Notes under the pieces: generated by a model
Seen by the model: the letters and a program-made list of their open reading frames with translations, nothing else
Databases searched by the model: none
What the model was told of the DNA's origin: nothing
Position numbers and translations under genes: made by a program
From: Sthenelais limicola
Taxonomy: Eukaryota; Annelida; Polychaeta; Phyllodocida; Sigalionidae
Length of the DNA stretch: 64,000 nucleotides
NCBI GenBank assembly: GCA_942159475.1
Contig: OW804094.1
Location: forward strand, 55,610,966 to 55,674,965
Reading direction: 5' to 3'
Shown: positions 46,301-54,910 of the stretch, piece by piece
Layout: every line of letters starts with the position of its first letter
Numbering within the stretch: position 1 is the first letter of the stretch

Positions 46301-47573
46301 GTGTAATTAGACCAAGCCGTTCTGAGGTTTCTCCTCCCAGGAGTGTTATTCCATCACATACTATAAACCTCACTGGGAACTTCTTGCCATTAACGGTCAC
46401 CTGCCTAATAATATATCCTCTCACAGGTATAACAGCTCCGTTGTAATCCGTCAATTTCACTTTTATCTGTTTGAGCGGCACTTTGTCCTGCATCCTTTCA
46501 TACTCCTGGTTGTTCAGTAAGTCCGCTCCTGCCCCTGTGTCTATCTTGCATGTTAGTGTGTCTCTACCCACTTCCACGTGAGCGGCCCACTTGTGGCTTC
46601 TACTGATTGAAACCGTTAATACCTTCTCGTTTGTTACTGTCCCTATAAATACGGTATCAATCTCACTCTGCTGATTATCCTGTGTCACCAATTGATTTAC
46701 TTCATCAACCCTTCCATAACATTTAGACTCAATGTGTCCCTTCCTTTTGCACCTTTCACATCGATGATGATATGCTGGGCAGTTTCGCAATGCGTGTCTC
46801 GCTCCGCACTTCCTACAGTCTATCATGCGTCCTGTGGACCCTGGAGGCCGTGTGTCAGTCCTACTAGCCTCTGCTGCCTCTGCCCTAGGAGGAGCCGTCG
46901 CTTGGTGTCGGTATGAGTCGTTCTGACCACGTGCCTTGGCTACTCTGTTAATTGTGGTGTGTGCTCCTGGATCCATAGCATCCAATTCCGCTTTCCTTTG
47001 CACTTGAGTTCTGCAGTAGATTAGTGCTTGATCAAGTGTGAGTTCCTCTTTTTTCACGAGCTTCTCTTTCATGTGCAGATCCCGCATTCCCACCACCATT
47101 CTCTCCAAGACAAACTCCTCTTCAGCGTCACCCCATTCGCACGTGGCTGCCCTGAGTCTCAACTCTGTCACATAGGCGTCTACGCTCTCTCCCTCCTCCT
47201 GATTGCGAGTATTGAATTTATATCTTTCGAAGAACCTATTTCTGCGTGGCATACAATACTGATCAAACTTTTGAATCACAGTAGGAAAGTCATTCTTGTC
47301 CTCAGCTGGTATTTCTGGTACAGCAGCTACTGGTGGTGGTCCCACTTGCTGTGCTACTGCTGGAACTAGAGGAGCCCATCTAAACTGACGATATATCCTC
47401 TTCGCGTCCGGTCCAGCCACATGGAGGAACATTGAAGTCATTTGTCTCGCTTCACGCACCCCCATGGTATCAGCATACCACTGAAAATCCTCCTTCCATA
47501 TGATCCATCTCTCTGCCACGTTCCCCGTGAGGAAGTCCATTCTGTCTGGTGGCCGTATCCCTTCCATTATCAT
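43383..47573 (-). CDS. Gypsy gag-pol polyprotein (intact, 1,396 aa)
   Basis: A single frame from ATG at 47573 (MIMEGIRPPDRMDFLTGNVA); it is also open upstream through the PBS into the LTR, so I chose the first ATG. Order: capsid-like region (to ~200); two zinc knuckles at ~253 (C-x2-C-x3-H-x4-C) and ~273 (CERCKRKGHIESKC); retropepsin DTGAGADLL at ~345; reverse transcriptase with FSKLDASQAFWQIKLD and YVDDILVWG at ~628; RNase H SSDASKQGLGAVLL at ~774; integrase with HEGHLGIEKQRRWARQ/CGACLKY zinc finger and a D-D-E core (GMDLFYWH, VVSDNGPQFF at ~1114, NGKAERAVGIV). Gag and Pol are in one frame with no visible stop or shift, so Gag:Pol ratio is not set by frameshifting. Ends at TAA 43383. Confidence 0.93.
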   Translation of the reverse strand: MIMEGIRPPDRMDFLTGNVAERWIIWKEDFQWYADTMGVREARQMTSMFLHVAGPDAKRIYRQFRWAPLVPAVAQQVGPPPVAAVPEIPAEDKNDFPTVIQKFDQYCMPRRNRFFERYKFNTRNQEEGESVDAYVTELRLRAATCEWGDAEEEFVLERMVVGMRDLHMKEKLVKKEELTLDQALIYCRTQVQRKAELDAMDPGAHTTINRVAKARGQNDSYRHQATAPPRAEAAEASRTDTRPPGSTGRMIDCRKCGARHALRNCPAYHHRCERCKRKGHIESKCYGRVDEVNQLVTQDNQQSEIDTVFIGTVTNEKVLTVSISRSHKWAAHVEVGRDTLTCKIDTGAGADLLNNQEYERMQDKVPLKQIKVKLTDYNGAVIPVRGYIIRQVTVNGKKFPVRFIVCDGITLLGGETSERLGLITRNFSTEEKAVGVHSINIDEKQQIDMKQCIIPEVKVLSSIPYIHKIKLREGAESVIIPARRIPIAVRDRLKKELERMEGLGVIHKILEPTEWVNAMVVVDKPNGALRICLDPRDLNKSIAREHFQLPTRDEVFSEIRNARIFSKLDASQAFWQIKLDEESKKLTTFATPYGRYAYDRLPYGLCSAPEVFHRSMEQMFENIPGVKVYVDDILVWGENKEEHDARLQMVKERVKKNNLLMNWSKCEIGVDRITFIGEELTAEGIKPDNDKVKAIVNMERPTTREEVQRVMGCINFVGRYIPNLASSCVNIRSLLKKQTEWVWDEAHEREWNYIKKVLSSEPVLAYYDVRKPIKISSDASKQGLGAVLLQQHEGTWKPVAYVARSLTEAERNYAQIEKELLGIVFACERFHNFIYGTQGIILETDHKPLVPLSKKSLQDMTPRIQRMMMRLQRYSFQMIWVPGKLLYLSDTLSRAKFGNGEINNKGHLTEEEIQSQVNLVYNSLPASKSMLERIAEETNKDEMLCAVKHCIMNGWKKGACPAYASFKDELCVVNGVILRQQRIVIPVSMRREMLEKVHEGHLGIEKQRRWARQAIYWPRLNADIELMTKTCGACLKYLPDQQREPMMVDKEQWGPWEKVGMDLFYWHNNEYLIVVDYHSSYPEIVKLTTKTSEQVVIHIKSIFARYGIPQIVVSDNGPQFFSAHFRDFAEKYGFHHRTSSPMYAQSNGKAERAVGIVKNLLSKATETGKDPYLALLAYRCAPMENNVSPAEALFGRRIRGPLPILRKSQEKERSDPVNMSDPVNENCESDKCVKYNERSKALSPLQPEDTVLVRDKKWDHAGIINNKLGERSYEVKMENGNVIRRNRRHLLQVPRKVVEDRFQRNRHFEEEHETVEIRDLVHKEIMGSTENVRNMEAQRETSKRELPVPRVHDNQSETMQKQVVPETLTYEKEFPKIEPRRSSRPSRPVRRLIEET

Positions 47574-47590
47574 GAGTTTTTCTTCCTTTC

Positions 47591-47603
47591 TTTTCTGGTA
47601 CCA
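47591..47603 (-). promoter_or_regulatory. Primer-binding site of the Gypsy element
   Basis: TGGTACCAG directly follows the 5' LTR, complementary to the CTGGTACCA 3' end of tRNA-Leu. Only 9 bases match, fewer than the older relative at 5345. Confidence 0.6.
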
Positions 47604-47743
47604 TGTATCGATTAGCTCTAAGTTAAGTAAGACGTCCACACAGAAGCTCAGGTTAAGTTCAACTGTTTAATCCTCCCGTACGCGCGGGACTCCTCCTCCC
47701 TCTCTTGCCACGAGGTGGCAGCACTGTCTAAGATATCTAGACA
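47604..47743 (-). repeat. 5' LTR of the Gypsy element
   Basis: Very short at 140 bp. Starts TGTCTAGATATC and ends ATCGATACA on the - strand. A CGCGCG-containing segment and a TTTAA lie within. No AATAAA is visible in it. Confidence 0.92.
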
Positions 47744-49411
47744 GCTATCTGATTAGTTTTGTGCAATTTCCATTTTATACTATTGTATCGACGGAAATGA
47801 TCCTTGTATTCTCTATGCACGTCCTTCACCCATGACCTATGCACGTAAACAGTTAAAATGTAGAATACTTGGAGGACTTAGCCAGAAGAGACAGGAATCT
47901 GGCGACAGTTAAAGTGGTCACAGGTACAGGGACCAACCCATATGATTTACAGAAAGCGATGTATCTAGACCACTGAGAGGTCCAGACGGCTGAAGTGTTG
48001 AGCGACCAGGCATGATTCACATTGATAGAGACTTCCTCATCCAGAACCTGCAGAGATGATTCTGGAACAGCACAAAGAAAGCTCGCTTAAATTGACATCA
48101 TGATAAGAATGTAGACGTGACAGGGTATCAGGGTATCACATTCAGAACCCCCCTAATATGTGTAGAGACAAGATGAAAGTTGTGGCAAGCTGATGCCCAG
48201 AAGATGTCCCGGAGTAGAGCCATGCAAAACTTGTTAGCACTGCGGCCGGTACAGATCATAGCCACGACCTGGGTATTGTCAGACTGACAAGTCACCTTGG
48301 AACCACACCACTCAGGACCCATCCGATAACACGCTAACCAGATGGGAATCAGTTCCAAGTAGTTGATGATAGAACAGGGGGGGGGTTGACATTGATCCAG
48401 TGTTGGTGAGACAAGTCTGTGTGTAATAACTGAGGGGGCGGTTAATGGTTGAAAAAACTGCCTGCAACCCAGTCACCAGCCCAGGTGAAACCAAATCCTT
48501 GAGATGACGTGTCAGACTTGAGAGAGGCATTGCCGCGGAAATGGTAAGAGATCATATTAGCCTTGCCATTGAAGATCTTGGTGTATTTGATCCACCACTG
48601 GAGGTCAAGGTGGAAATCAGATGTAAGACGAACACATTGAGTGTGATGGTTCAAACCCTTAAGGAGGTTGATCACCCTCCTAGAAAAGGTCCTACCATCT
48701 CGCACCAACTTTGAAGCATGGGCGAGAAGGCCGCAAAGAACTTGTAGTTGGTGTGGAGAAGCTCTAGACTTATCCTTGAAGTACTGTAATTCATGTAAAA
48801 GTTTAGACAACTTAGCAGGGGGCAGCGACAAAGTCTTATCCAACATGTTGAAATCAACTCCCAGAAACCTGCACTTGGTGGATGGAGTAGTACATTTCTC
48901 CCAGGCCACTATAAAACCTAGCTGGCCCAACAGTTGGATGAGGGATGATTGTGTAAGTTGACAGTCAATATACGATGCACCCCAGCAAAAGAAATCGTCT
49001 AAATAGTTGATAATGTTAGGATAACCACGTCTAGCCATGCAAGCGACGATGAAGTTGGAGATGACAGTGAAAATAAATGGGGCAAACTTTAACCCAAACA
49101 CAAACGAGTGTCAAGAAGAACTGAATCCGCCCCAAATTTCCAGTGTAGACCTTGGAATCTCCAATTACTAGCATGAATGGAAATAGATCTATAGGCTGAC
49201 TTCATATCCACACAGGCCATGAAAAAACCCGGTCTGAGGACTTGAGATGCATCATCCACAGTAACATAATGGAATTGTTGAGCGGTGACATGCATGTAGT
49301 TGAGTAATTCTCCCAAATGGGCATCATTTGATTTCAGAAGGCCGTTTTTTTTTTAGAAAAAATAAAATTCGTTGAATCTCTATAATATGTGTACACATAG
49401 CAGGGAATATC

Positions 49412-49519
49412 AGCATAATGCAGGTGAAGTTTGGGAAGGCTGGAGCCAATATTTCGATTCATATCAGCATAATGCAAGTGAAGTTTGGGAAGGCTGGAGT
49501 CAATATTTCGATTCATACA
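49412..49519 (+). repeat. 54-bp tandem duplication
   Basis: CAGCATAATGCAGGTGAAGT...ATTTCGATTCATAT occurs twice in tandem with two or three substitutions, within the TIR element. Confidence 0.9.
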
Positions 49520-50214
49520 CCTATGCTTCAGAAACCCCCATTTTTGCCTTATTTCGCCTATATTAAGCCAGATTTATCAAATATTATTGTGTAAATTTGA
49601 GATGAGATACCCAGTAATTATGCCAGCAATATTAAATAACAATGTAACAGCTAGGAAATCGATGATGGCCGCCAACATAGGACCTGGTTGTAGCCAAAGT
49701 TTGAATAACTTTTTGTCAAAATATCCGTTTTATTTCTATACAGTAACTGTGCTAGTATAGAAGGATCTCTATATTTCTATTAATTATGGCGTAACGACGA
49801 CGCTATGGTGTAACAGCAACATTGGTACACAAACTCTCCTGATCTGAACAACATCAATATTTAATCATATTTACATTTAACACCGTTTTCAAGCAGGCTT
49901 GAATAATTACTAGGCAGGTCAAAATAACATGAAAATGTTTTTTTTAAAAAGAAATATAGGAGATATATCACATGTCGTAACGAGACATAAAATATTTCCA
50001 CACCAGTTTTACCACCAATTTTATGGTAGAAAATAAAAGGTTTCAGAAACATCGTGGGGTGGTAACTTTTATTTTGATCAAAATATACATATATGTGCAT
50101 TATTGTCTCCATGACAACATACCTATAAAAATATTTCTAGTGTGTTTGTATACATATATTTCAAATTTCATCAAAATCCGTTATGCCCCCTTCAATTTAT
50201 ATAAAAAATTGATG

Positions 50215-50335
50215 CCTTGAGGCATCACCCCGTCCCCTGAGCCAAATTATGTGTGATGCCTTGAGGTATTAACCCGTCCCCTGAGCCATTTTGATGTTGA
50301 TGCCTTGAGGCATCAGCCCGTCCTCAATGGGTTAA
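50215..50335 (+). repeat. Three tandem units of a GATGCCTTGAGGCATC motif
   Basis: GATGCCTTGAGGCATCACCC, GATGCCTTGAGGTATTAACC and GATGCCTTGAGGCATCAGCC, each followed by CGTCCCCTGAGCC or a variant. The core GATGCCTTGAGGCATC is an almost perfect palindrome. Confidence 0.9.
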
Positions 50336-51380
50336 TGATTTGTCTTGATGTATTTTATTATTTTGAAGCTAATAGATGTCGTAACGTGACACAGATATTC
50401 CAAAACAATATTTTCCAATTCTAGATCAGTTTAAATGACATGAATATTGTGTTTTTTCATAATAATGAACGTGTGTGCATGTGTAGAAACCATTTTTCTT
50501 GAGCAGGATTGATGTATTTTCTAAATCAGGCTGTGTATTATATTCAAATTCGATAATTATTACATATTTTCTAGTCTGAAAAAGCTCTTTTATCACAATA
50601 GCGGCGAAGATTTTGGCATAAGAGCTTTGAATATATGGTTCCCACAGCCTTATTTTTGCCAAAGAATTCAAATAAAATGGTTATAATTATGTGTGATGAT
50701 CCCAAACAAAGGTTGTAGACACCCTAGGTTGGAAAACCAAATGACGCCCAATTGGGAGAATTACTCAGTTATTGGTTGACTGACCATGCGGTATATTACA
50801 GTCAGTAATAGGACGAAAGGTTCCGTTAGGTTTTGGAACTGCCCTGATTGAATGATCACAATGAGGAAGAGATCTGGCTGGAATCATCTTCCCATCTTCG
50901 ATTTCAGATCGTAGAAGCTTGGTAATATAATCATAGGCAGGGCCTTTTGTAGCAGAGGCATAGTTCCTGCATTGATACATAGATACAGTAGAACGAGGGT
51001 CGACGATGTAAAAATCCTCCGAAATGCCAAACCAGAGGTAAAGCCGGAGATTAATATCAGGCTCAAAAGACAGTTCATGGTACCAACCAGCTAGATTTGT
51101 GAAGTAATGCCGCCAACAGTGTGTCGATCCATTACACGATCAATCATAGGCAGGTAAACATAATTATGGCATCAGCTGAGGCATATTGAACCAGGCGAAT
51201 CAACGCTCAGGTGATCATGAGAAGTTAGGGGCAGAGTGGGATCCATTGACACTTGAAGTTCAGATGAAGAAACATGTCGAAAGGGCAGTATATCAGTCGT
51301 AAGAAGATCAGAAGCGTTATCGGAGGATGTTGAAAGTGGTCGTAGGCTGCCATTGCAATTCAAACCGGAAGTGGCCGTAT

Positions 51381-52534
51381 TCAGGTCTGACCGAGGTTTT
51401 TTAAATCCGAATCAGATTTACCACGGCATGCGCTGATCTTATGGCCCCTTATCTGACATTTTCCGCAGACATGTTGTCTAGAATAATTTCTGCCACAATA
51501 TCCATAATTATATTTGAAACAAATATCATCCGACCAGTCATCGGGAATCACAAAATTGGAGCGGCCATTGGCATGTTTTCCTAGTGAAGCAGATGCTCTA
51601 ATTTTGACTTCGTTAGCTGAGGAAAAGTGTGTGGCAACAGAGATGGGGCTTCTAGGAATAAATCCAGCAGAAGAATTGCGTAGGTAACAGTCTACAACCT
51701 CCCTGTCATACCCAGAGAAGGCTGATATGTTGAAACTTTTAGAAGTAGCAAAGAAAAGCATCTGTTGAAAGTGAGTGAGGTAAGAAACATGGTCCAACAC
51801 TAAACTCATGCCGTACAAATACTCGGACACTGACATCTTGGAAGCATCCACAGCTTTCATAGGTTTACCATTTAAAAGACACATGACATGGTATTCGGGG
51901 GGAAGTTGCATACCTTGTTGATGAGTTACACTTGGGTCATTACATCGATGCTGTGCGAAAACTGACTTATGGCGGAGGCCATGAAGGCCATGGTGTTGGC
52001 AGCGGTGGGCTCGCCGGAGGGTAGAGAACCAGAACCCGGCGGATGAAAGCCTTGAAACCCGGCGAAGCCCTGATCAGTAATAGTTGGACAACCCTACTGT
52101 ATAACATCTTCAGCAATAAAAGAATCCTTGAATTGAATTGAATTGAGCCCGGGGTAGTAGATAACACAAGTGGAATTACCAGCTTAGAAGTCCCCGGAGG
52201 CTTGCCTTCACATTTCGCAAGTCTAGCATTCATGTCCTTGAGAGAAGTATTGCTAGCAACTTGAGAGGCAATGAGAGCGGTCAGCTAATGTTGTTGTAAG
52301 GTAGCCATACTCATGAGTTTGTCAATAGCTGGATGTCCAGTCGACTGGGCCTGAGCGCCTGACTGCGCAATTAATGGTGGCAAATCGTCTTGGTCAACAG
52401 GACGCTCAGTACAATTTCCATTCCGTCTCAGCAGAACCAGCTTCCTTAGCTTTTTCAATGGCCTTCTTCTTGAAACGGCAAGACGTTTCACCCTGACAAG
52501 AGTGTTCCTGGCTACAAGCACCACAAACGGTCAT
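51381..52534 (-). pseudogene. DIRS gag-like protein gene
   Basis: ATG at 52534 gives MTVCGACSQEHSCQGETSC and FKKKAIEKAKEAGSAETEW, a Cys-rich start seen in DIRS-type first ORFs. After a frameshift and a 75-bp insertion (52,071-52,145) the protein resumes as PEYHVMCLLNGKPMKAVDAS. It ends with a zinc-finger cluster CFKYNYGYCGRN...HVCGKCQIRGHKISAC and TGA at 51381. The CX-rich C-terminal knuckle supports an RNA-binding Gag role. Confidence 0.7.
52071..52145 (+). mobile_element. 5'-truncated retroposon tail inserted in DIRS gag, copy 3
   Basis: 75 bp ending GCAATAAAAGAATCCTTGAA then ATTGAATTG, flanked by AGCCC on both sides (52066-52070, 52146-52150). It matches 17,700-17,766 closely. The short target duplication and simple tail show it moved by retroposition; the source LINE/SINE is not in the window. 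Confidence 0.6.
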
Positions 52535-52879
52535 TTTGACGTAGAATTTCAGCCGAAATTTAGAGACAAAAAAAGAACTTGACTCTCGACAACTGGCCGT
52601 ACCAGCTTTGTGTAGCGGTAGCTAAGCAACCCTGTGCCTGCTACAAGTGAAATCCAACCTGGTAGGTGGAGAGTCAATTCGGTTCACATATACAAATATA
52701 ACAACTTATATCAACCATATAAACCCAGGGAGTAAATTTCTCTAGTCAATTAATGCATTCAACACTCATGGTTGATCGTCATGCCATCACAAAAGCTTCA
52801 TACTGTTTAAGCTGCTTGAGTGCCTGCTTTGACCGTGTATTTAACACACTGTACAATTCCATACTCTTTTTTCACTTCC

Positions 52880-53067
52880 AGACCTCTATTTGCCTCATGT
52901 ATGTCCTAAAGATTGCAGGAAGGAGCTTCTTGCTGACTGACAAAGGTGCCCCCGAGTATTGTGCAGACTTGGGCACGGGAGATTACAACAAACTCTTCCA
53001 GTTGTGTGTTCAACCACAGACTACTCCGCTGAAAACGGTTAAAGGGTATCTCTCAGGATTATTAAAG
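52880..53067 (+). CDS. Exon-like open segment, unidentified
   Basis: Follows a strong acceptor (CTTTTTTCACTTCCAG) and stays open for 62 codons with coding-like composition: TSICLMYVLKIAGRSFLLTD, KGAPEYCADLGTGDYNKLFQ, LCVQPQTTPLKTVKGYLSGL. The donor is unclear: GTTATT at 53068 is weak and a GTATCT lies earlier at ~53,048. I do not recognise the family. No matching exon was found on either side, so this is either an internal exon of a host gene with long introns or a transposon remnant. It begins about 350 bp beyond the start of the DIRS gag. Confidence 0.4.
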
Positions 53068-53068
53068 G

Positions 53069-53339
53069 TTATTTTTATTCTAATTTCTTCATCTGCTCAT
53101 ATTTCCATATGTATCTCCCAGTCTCAATTTGATGTTGATGCTAATACAATGCTAAAAAAACACAATTTATATGAGCAGATATGAGCAGAAAGCCAATGCC
53201 CCCTCACCCTCACCCCTCCAAATCTGTGATGTCAAGGGAGAGGGATAACAACATTTGGCTCAGAGACTACTTACTAATCAGAGACCTTACTAATTAATAA
53301 CATATAGGGCTTCACAATAAAATTTTGTAAAAATAGAGC
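53069..53339. other. Unassigned spacer
   Basis: AT-rich DNA between the exon-like segment and the L1-like fragment; nothing recognised. Confidence 0.4.
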
Positions 53340-54558
53340 TAGAAATGCAAGAAAAGGTCAAGAGAATTTAAGAGAGAGATTAAGATGCTTGGTTGAAAAT
53401 GAGGAATTGAGCAATAGCCAAATGAATGAGAAAAAAAGCATTACTGCTGAAATAAGAGAGTTTGAACTAGAGAAAGCGGAGGGTGCCCTGCTCCGATCTA
53501 GGGCAAACGGGATGGTTGAAGGGGAAAAGTGCTCCAAATACTTCCTGAATCTTGAAAAAAAAAGGGCAAAGAGTAAGTGTATATCGGGGTTGATAATAGA
53601 GGGCAACCTCACTACTGACCCAGGAGATATCTTAAATGAGGGTAAGAAGTTTTATAAGGAGTTATATAGTAAAAGAGAGGTTTCCTCAGAAGTGGCAGAC
53701 ATGTTTTTATCCCAAGCACCCAAAAAAGTAGAGGAGGAAGAAAGAGATATTCCTATATCTGAAAGAGAGGTGGGGGGGGGGGGGGGGGGGTAGTGAAAGG
53801 GTTGACGAACAGCAAATCGCGGGGATGTGATGGTTATACGGTGGAATTTTATAAATGCTTCTGGACTCATCAAAACTATGTTTATGTGGATGGTAAGTGC
53901 CATCGAGGAGAACAAGTCTGTGTCTTGGGAACAATGTAAGGGGTTAATCTCGGTTATCCCCCAAAAAGGTACCGACTTACGCTATATTAAGGGGTGGAGG
54001 CCCATAACCCTCCTAAATGTTGACTACAAGATTGTATCGAAGGTCATTGCCGACAGGTTGTATAGAGTTCTCGGAGATATCATTGATAAGGACCAAACTG
54101 GGTTTATGAAAGGTGATACATAGGCGAAAGTATAAGAAGGGTACATGACATCATTTATTTTTTACATGTCAAACAAGAAGGTGGTATGATAATTACAATA
54201 GACTTCTGGAAAGCGTATGATACCGTCAGTTGGCAATTTCTATTTAGACCATTTCGGGTTCCCTGTTTACATTACTAGATGGGTTAAAACCCTGCTGAAG
54301 CTGCCTTTGGTAATAATGGGTATGCATCAGAATGGTTTGACCTGGAAAGAAGGGTCAAGCAGGGGGACCCCATCTCCCCTGCCTTGTTTAATATAGTGGT
54401 AGAAACCCTGGGCAATTATATTAGAAGCGATCATTAAGGGTGTTGTTACAGGTAAAACTGAGCACAAAATCGTACAGTACGCAGATGACACTACCTTTAT
54501 ACTGAAAGATACTATGTCGTTAGAGAGAGTGTTGGAAATTATGAACATGGCCCCAATG
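53340..54558 (+). pseudogene. L1/Tx1-like LINE reverse-transcriptase fragment
   Basis: Spread over several frames: LRSRANGMVEGEKCSKYFLN and LEKKRAKSKCISGLI (the linker between endonuclease and RT in L1/Tx1-type proteins), LTNSKSRGCDGYTVEFYKCF, then DLRYIKGWRPITLLNVDYKI and KVIADRLYRVLGDIIDKDQT (RT blocks 0-2). Motif A is ITIDFWKAYDTVSWQFL (~54,200), then VKQGDPISPALFNIVVETLG (block B) and YADDTTF (motif C, ~54,480). A run of about 20 G at 53,771-53,790 interrupts it. There are many stops. The 3' end is replaced by an LTR-like repeat at 54,559. Confidence 0.8.
53771..53790 (+). repeat. Poly-G run
   Basis: About 20 consecutive G inside the L1-like fragment, joining two frames of the pseudogene; likely expansion of a glycine/valine codon tract by slippage, or an assembly weak point. 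Confidence 0.9.
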
Positions 54559-54910
54559 GAGTGAACCGCAGATTAGTAAGGGTACGAGTCAAGACTTGCA
54601 TGAAAGAATAACAGTAACGAAGTAATATTCGTTAGCACTGGGTTTTATTACTCAAACACCAGGTCAAAGCACCAGAGTTACAGCTTGATTTGAACAACAG
54701 AGATATTTCGGACTGCGGGTGGCACAAAACCCATAGTGTCAGACTTGCAGAGTATAGTGTATGAATGTTTATATGACGTCGCCCCTGCTGGAACTGTCGC
54801 ATGGTGTTGATATGGTAGGCAGTGTAGATGATGAGATGAGGCAGACCCACTACAGATTGAATAACATGTTTTAGCATTGTAGATGCCAAGACGGCAGGAT
54901 ACATTGAATG
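54559..54910 (-). repeat. LTR relic, family L, copy 2
   Basis: On the - strand it parallels 12,007-12,325: CAGTTCCAGCAGGGGCGAC, TGTTCAAATCAAGCTGTAAC, GCTTTGACCT, AATAAAACCCAGTGCTAACG and CTGCGGTTCACT at the end. It truncates the L1-like fragment. No gag or pol adjoins it, so a solo LTR is likely. Confidence 0.45.

Larger units (their letters stand above)
43154..47743 (-). mobile_element. Complete Ty3/Gypsy LTR retrotransposon
   Basis: Two 140-bp LTRs that appear identical (43154-43293 and 47604-47743), TGTCTAGATATC...TCGATACA on the - strand, with GCTAT duplicated outside each (43149-43153 and 47744-47748). Inside are a 9-base PBS match to tRNA-Leu, one long gag-pol frame and a purine tract before the 3' LTR. 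Total 4,590 bp. Identical LTRs, an intact frame and a perfect target duplication indicate a recent insertion. It lies in the 5' region of the LINE. No envelope-like gene is present. Confidence 0.93.
38091..47854 (-). mobile_element. CR1/L2-like LINE with NADAR-bearing ORF1 (hosting a Gypsy insertion)
   Basis: Inserted in the DIRS YR gene with AAAAT on both sides (38086-38090 and 47855-47859). On the - strand: 5' end at 47854, ~600 bp of 5' region split by the Gypsy element, ORF1 (42889-41282), ORF2 remnants (41201-38738), ~650-bp 3' UTR, and a tail of CCAAA-type repeats ending at 38091. Without the Gypsy insert it is about 5.17 kb. The 3' UTR has a poly-T run (38,212-38,233, + strand) and ATGATA repeats (38,427-38,456). 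RT sequence and microsatellite tail fit the CR1/L2 group; exact clade undetermined. Confidence 0.8.
37350..48060 (-). pseudogene. DIRS tyrosine recombinase gene, split by a LINE
   Basis: N-terminal part at 48,060-47,860: SQWSRYIAFCKSYGLVPVPV and RFLSLLAKSSKYST. The C-terminal part resumes at 38,090-37,350: SIVSLHKCVGVSQDL, WGVIVLCFRSLLRKTN (catalytic Arg), LGLSKTRQYGDSQGRVPVIC, SEVSLHSLRRSGATFL (His-x-x-Arg), IGDWQPLAVLDYLSL (Trp and Tyr), then TAA at 37350. The five catalytic positions are all visible. The two halves lie 9.77 kb apart, either side of a LINE flanked by AAAAT on both sides, and the frame is continuous across the empty site. Further frameshifts break the C-terminal half. Confidence 0.8.
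49302..50766. mobile_element. 1,465-bp non-autonomous TIR element
   Basis: About 33-bp imperfect terminal inverted repeats beginning GAGTAATTCTCCCAA at both ends (49302 and, complemented, 50766). AGTT is duplicated at 49298-49301 and 50767-50770. Inserted in the DIRS reverse transcriptase; precise removal restores its frame. No transposase. The interior holds a 54-bp direct duplication (49,412-49,519) and three ~60-bp units at 50,215-50,335. TIR start and target length match the 31,730-34,789 element. Confidence 0.85.
48128..51110 (-). pseudogene. DIRS reverse transcriptase-RNase H, interrupted
   Basis: Upstream part (about 51,110-50,771) has RAVPKPNGTFRPITDCNIPH, the fingers block. The 1,465-bp TIR element follows, then motif A at ~49,200 (ACVDMKSAYRSISIHASNWR), the substrate-binding block FGLKFAPFIFTV and motif C YLDDFF (~48,990). 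RNase H residues appear as SDTSSQGFGFTWAGDW, YLELIPIW and CQSDNTQVV. Frameshifts occur near 49,095 and 48,440. Removing the insert and one AGTT copy rejoins the frame, so the gene was readable there when hit. Confidence 0.8.
37350..52534 (-). mobile_element. DIRS-type retroelement split by nested insertions
   Basis: Read on the - strand: gag (52534-51381), reverse transcriptase and RNase H (~51,110-48,128), tyrosine recombinase (~48,060-47,860 then 38,085-37,350). Four other elements lie inside: a 75-bp retroposon tail in gag, a 1,465-bp TIR element in RT, and in YR a LINE that itself contains a Gypsy element. Outer termini were not resolved, so the limits given are those of the coding part. 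Coding DNA is about 3.9 kb once insertions are removed. Frameshifts are frequent; it is older than the insertions it carries. Confidence 0.8.

Noticed and set aside
47574..47639. GTG start of the Gypsy polyprotein inside the 5' LTR
   Set aside because: A eukaryotic element should use ATG; the first ATG at 47573 lies just after the PBS and starts the conserved gag motif. The upstream open frame is noted but not used.
52600..52680. tRNA-like string (GTAGCGGTAGCTAAGC...)
   Set aside because: No acceptor, anticodon and T arms could be paired; it lies in the 5' region of the DIRS element.
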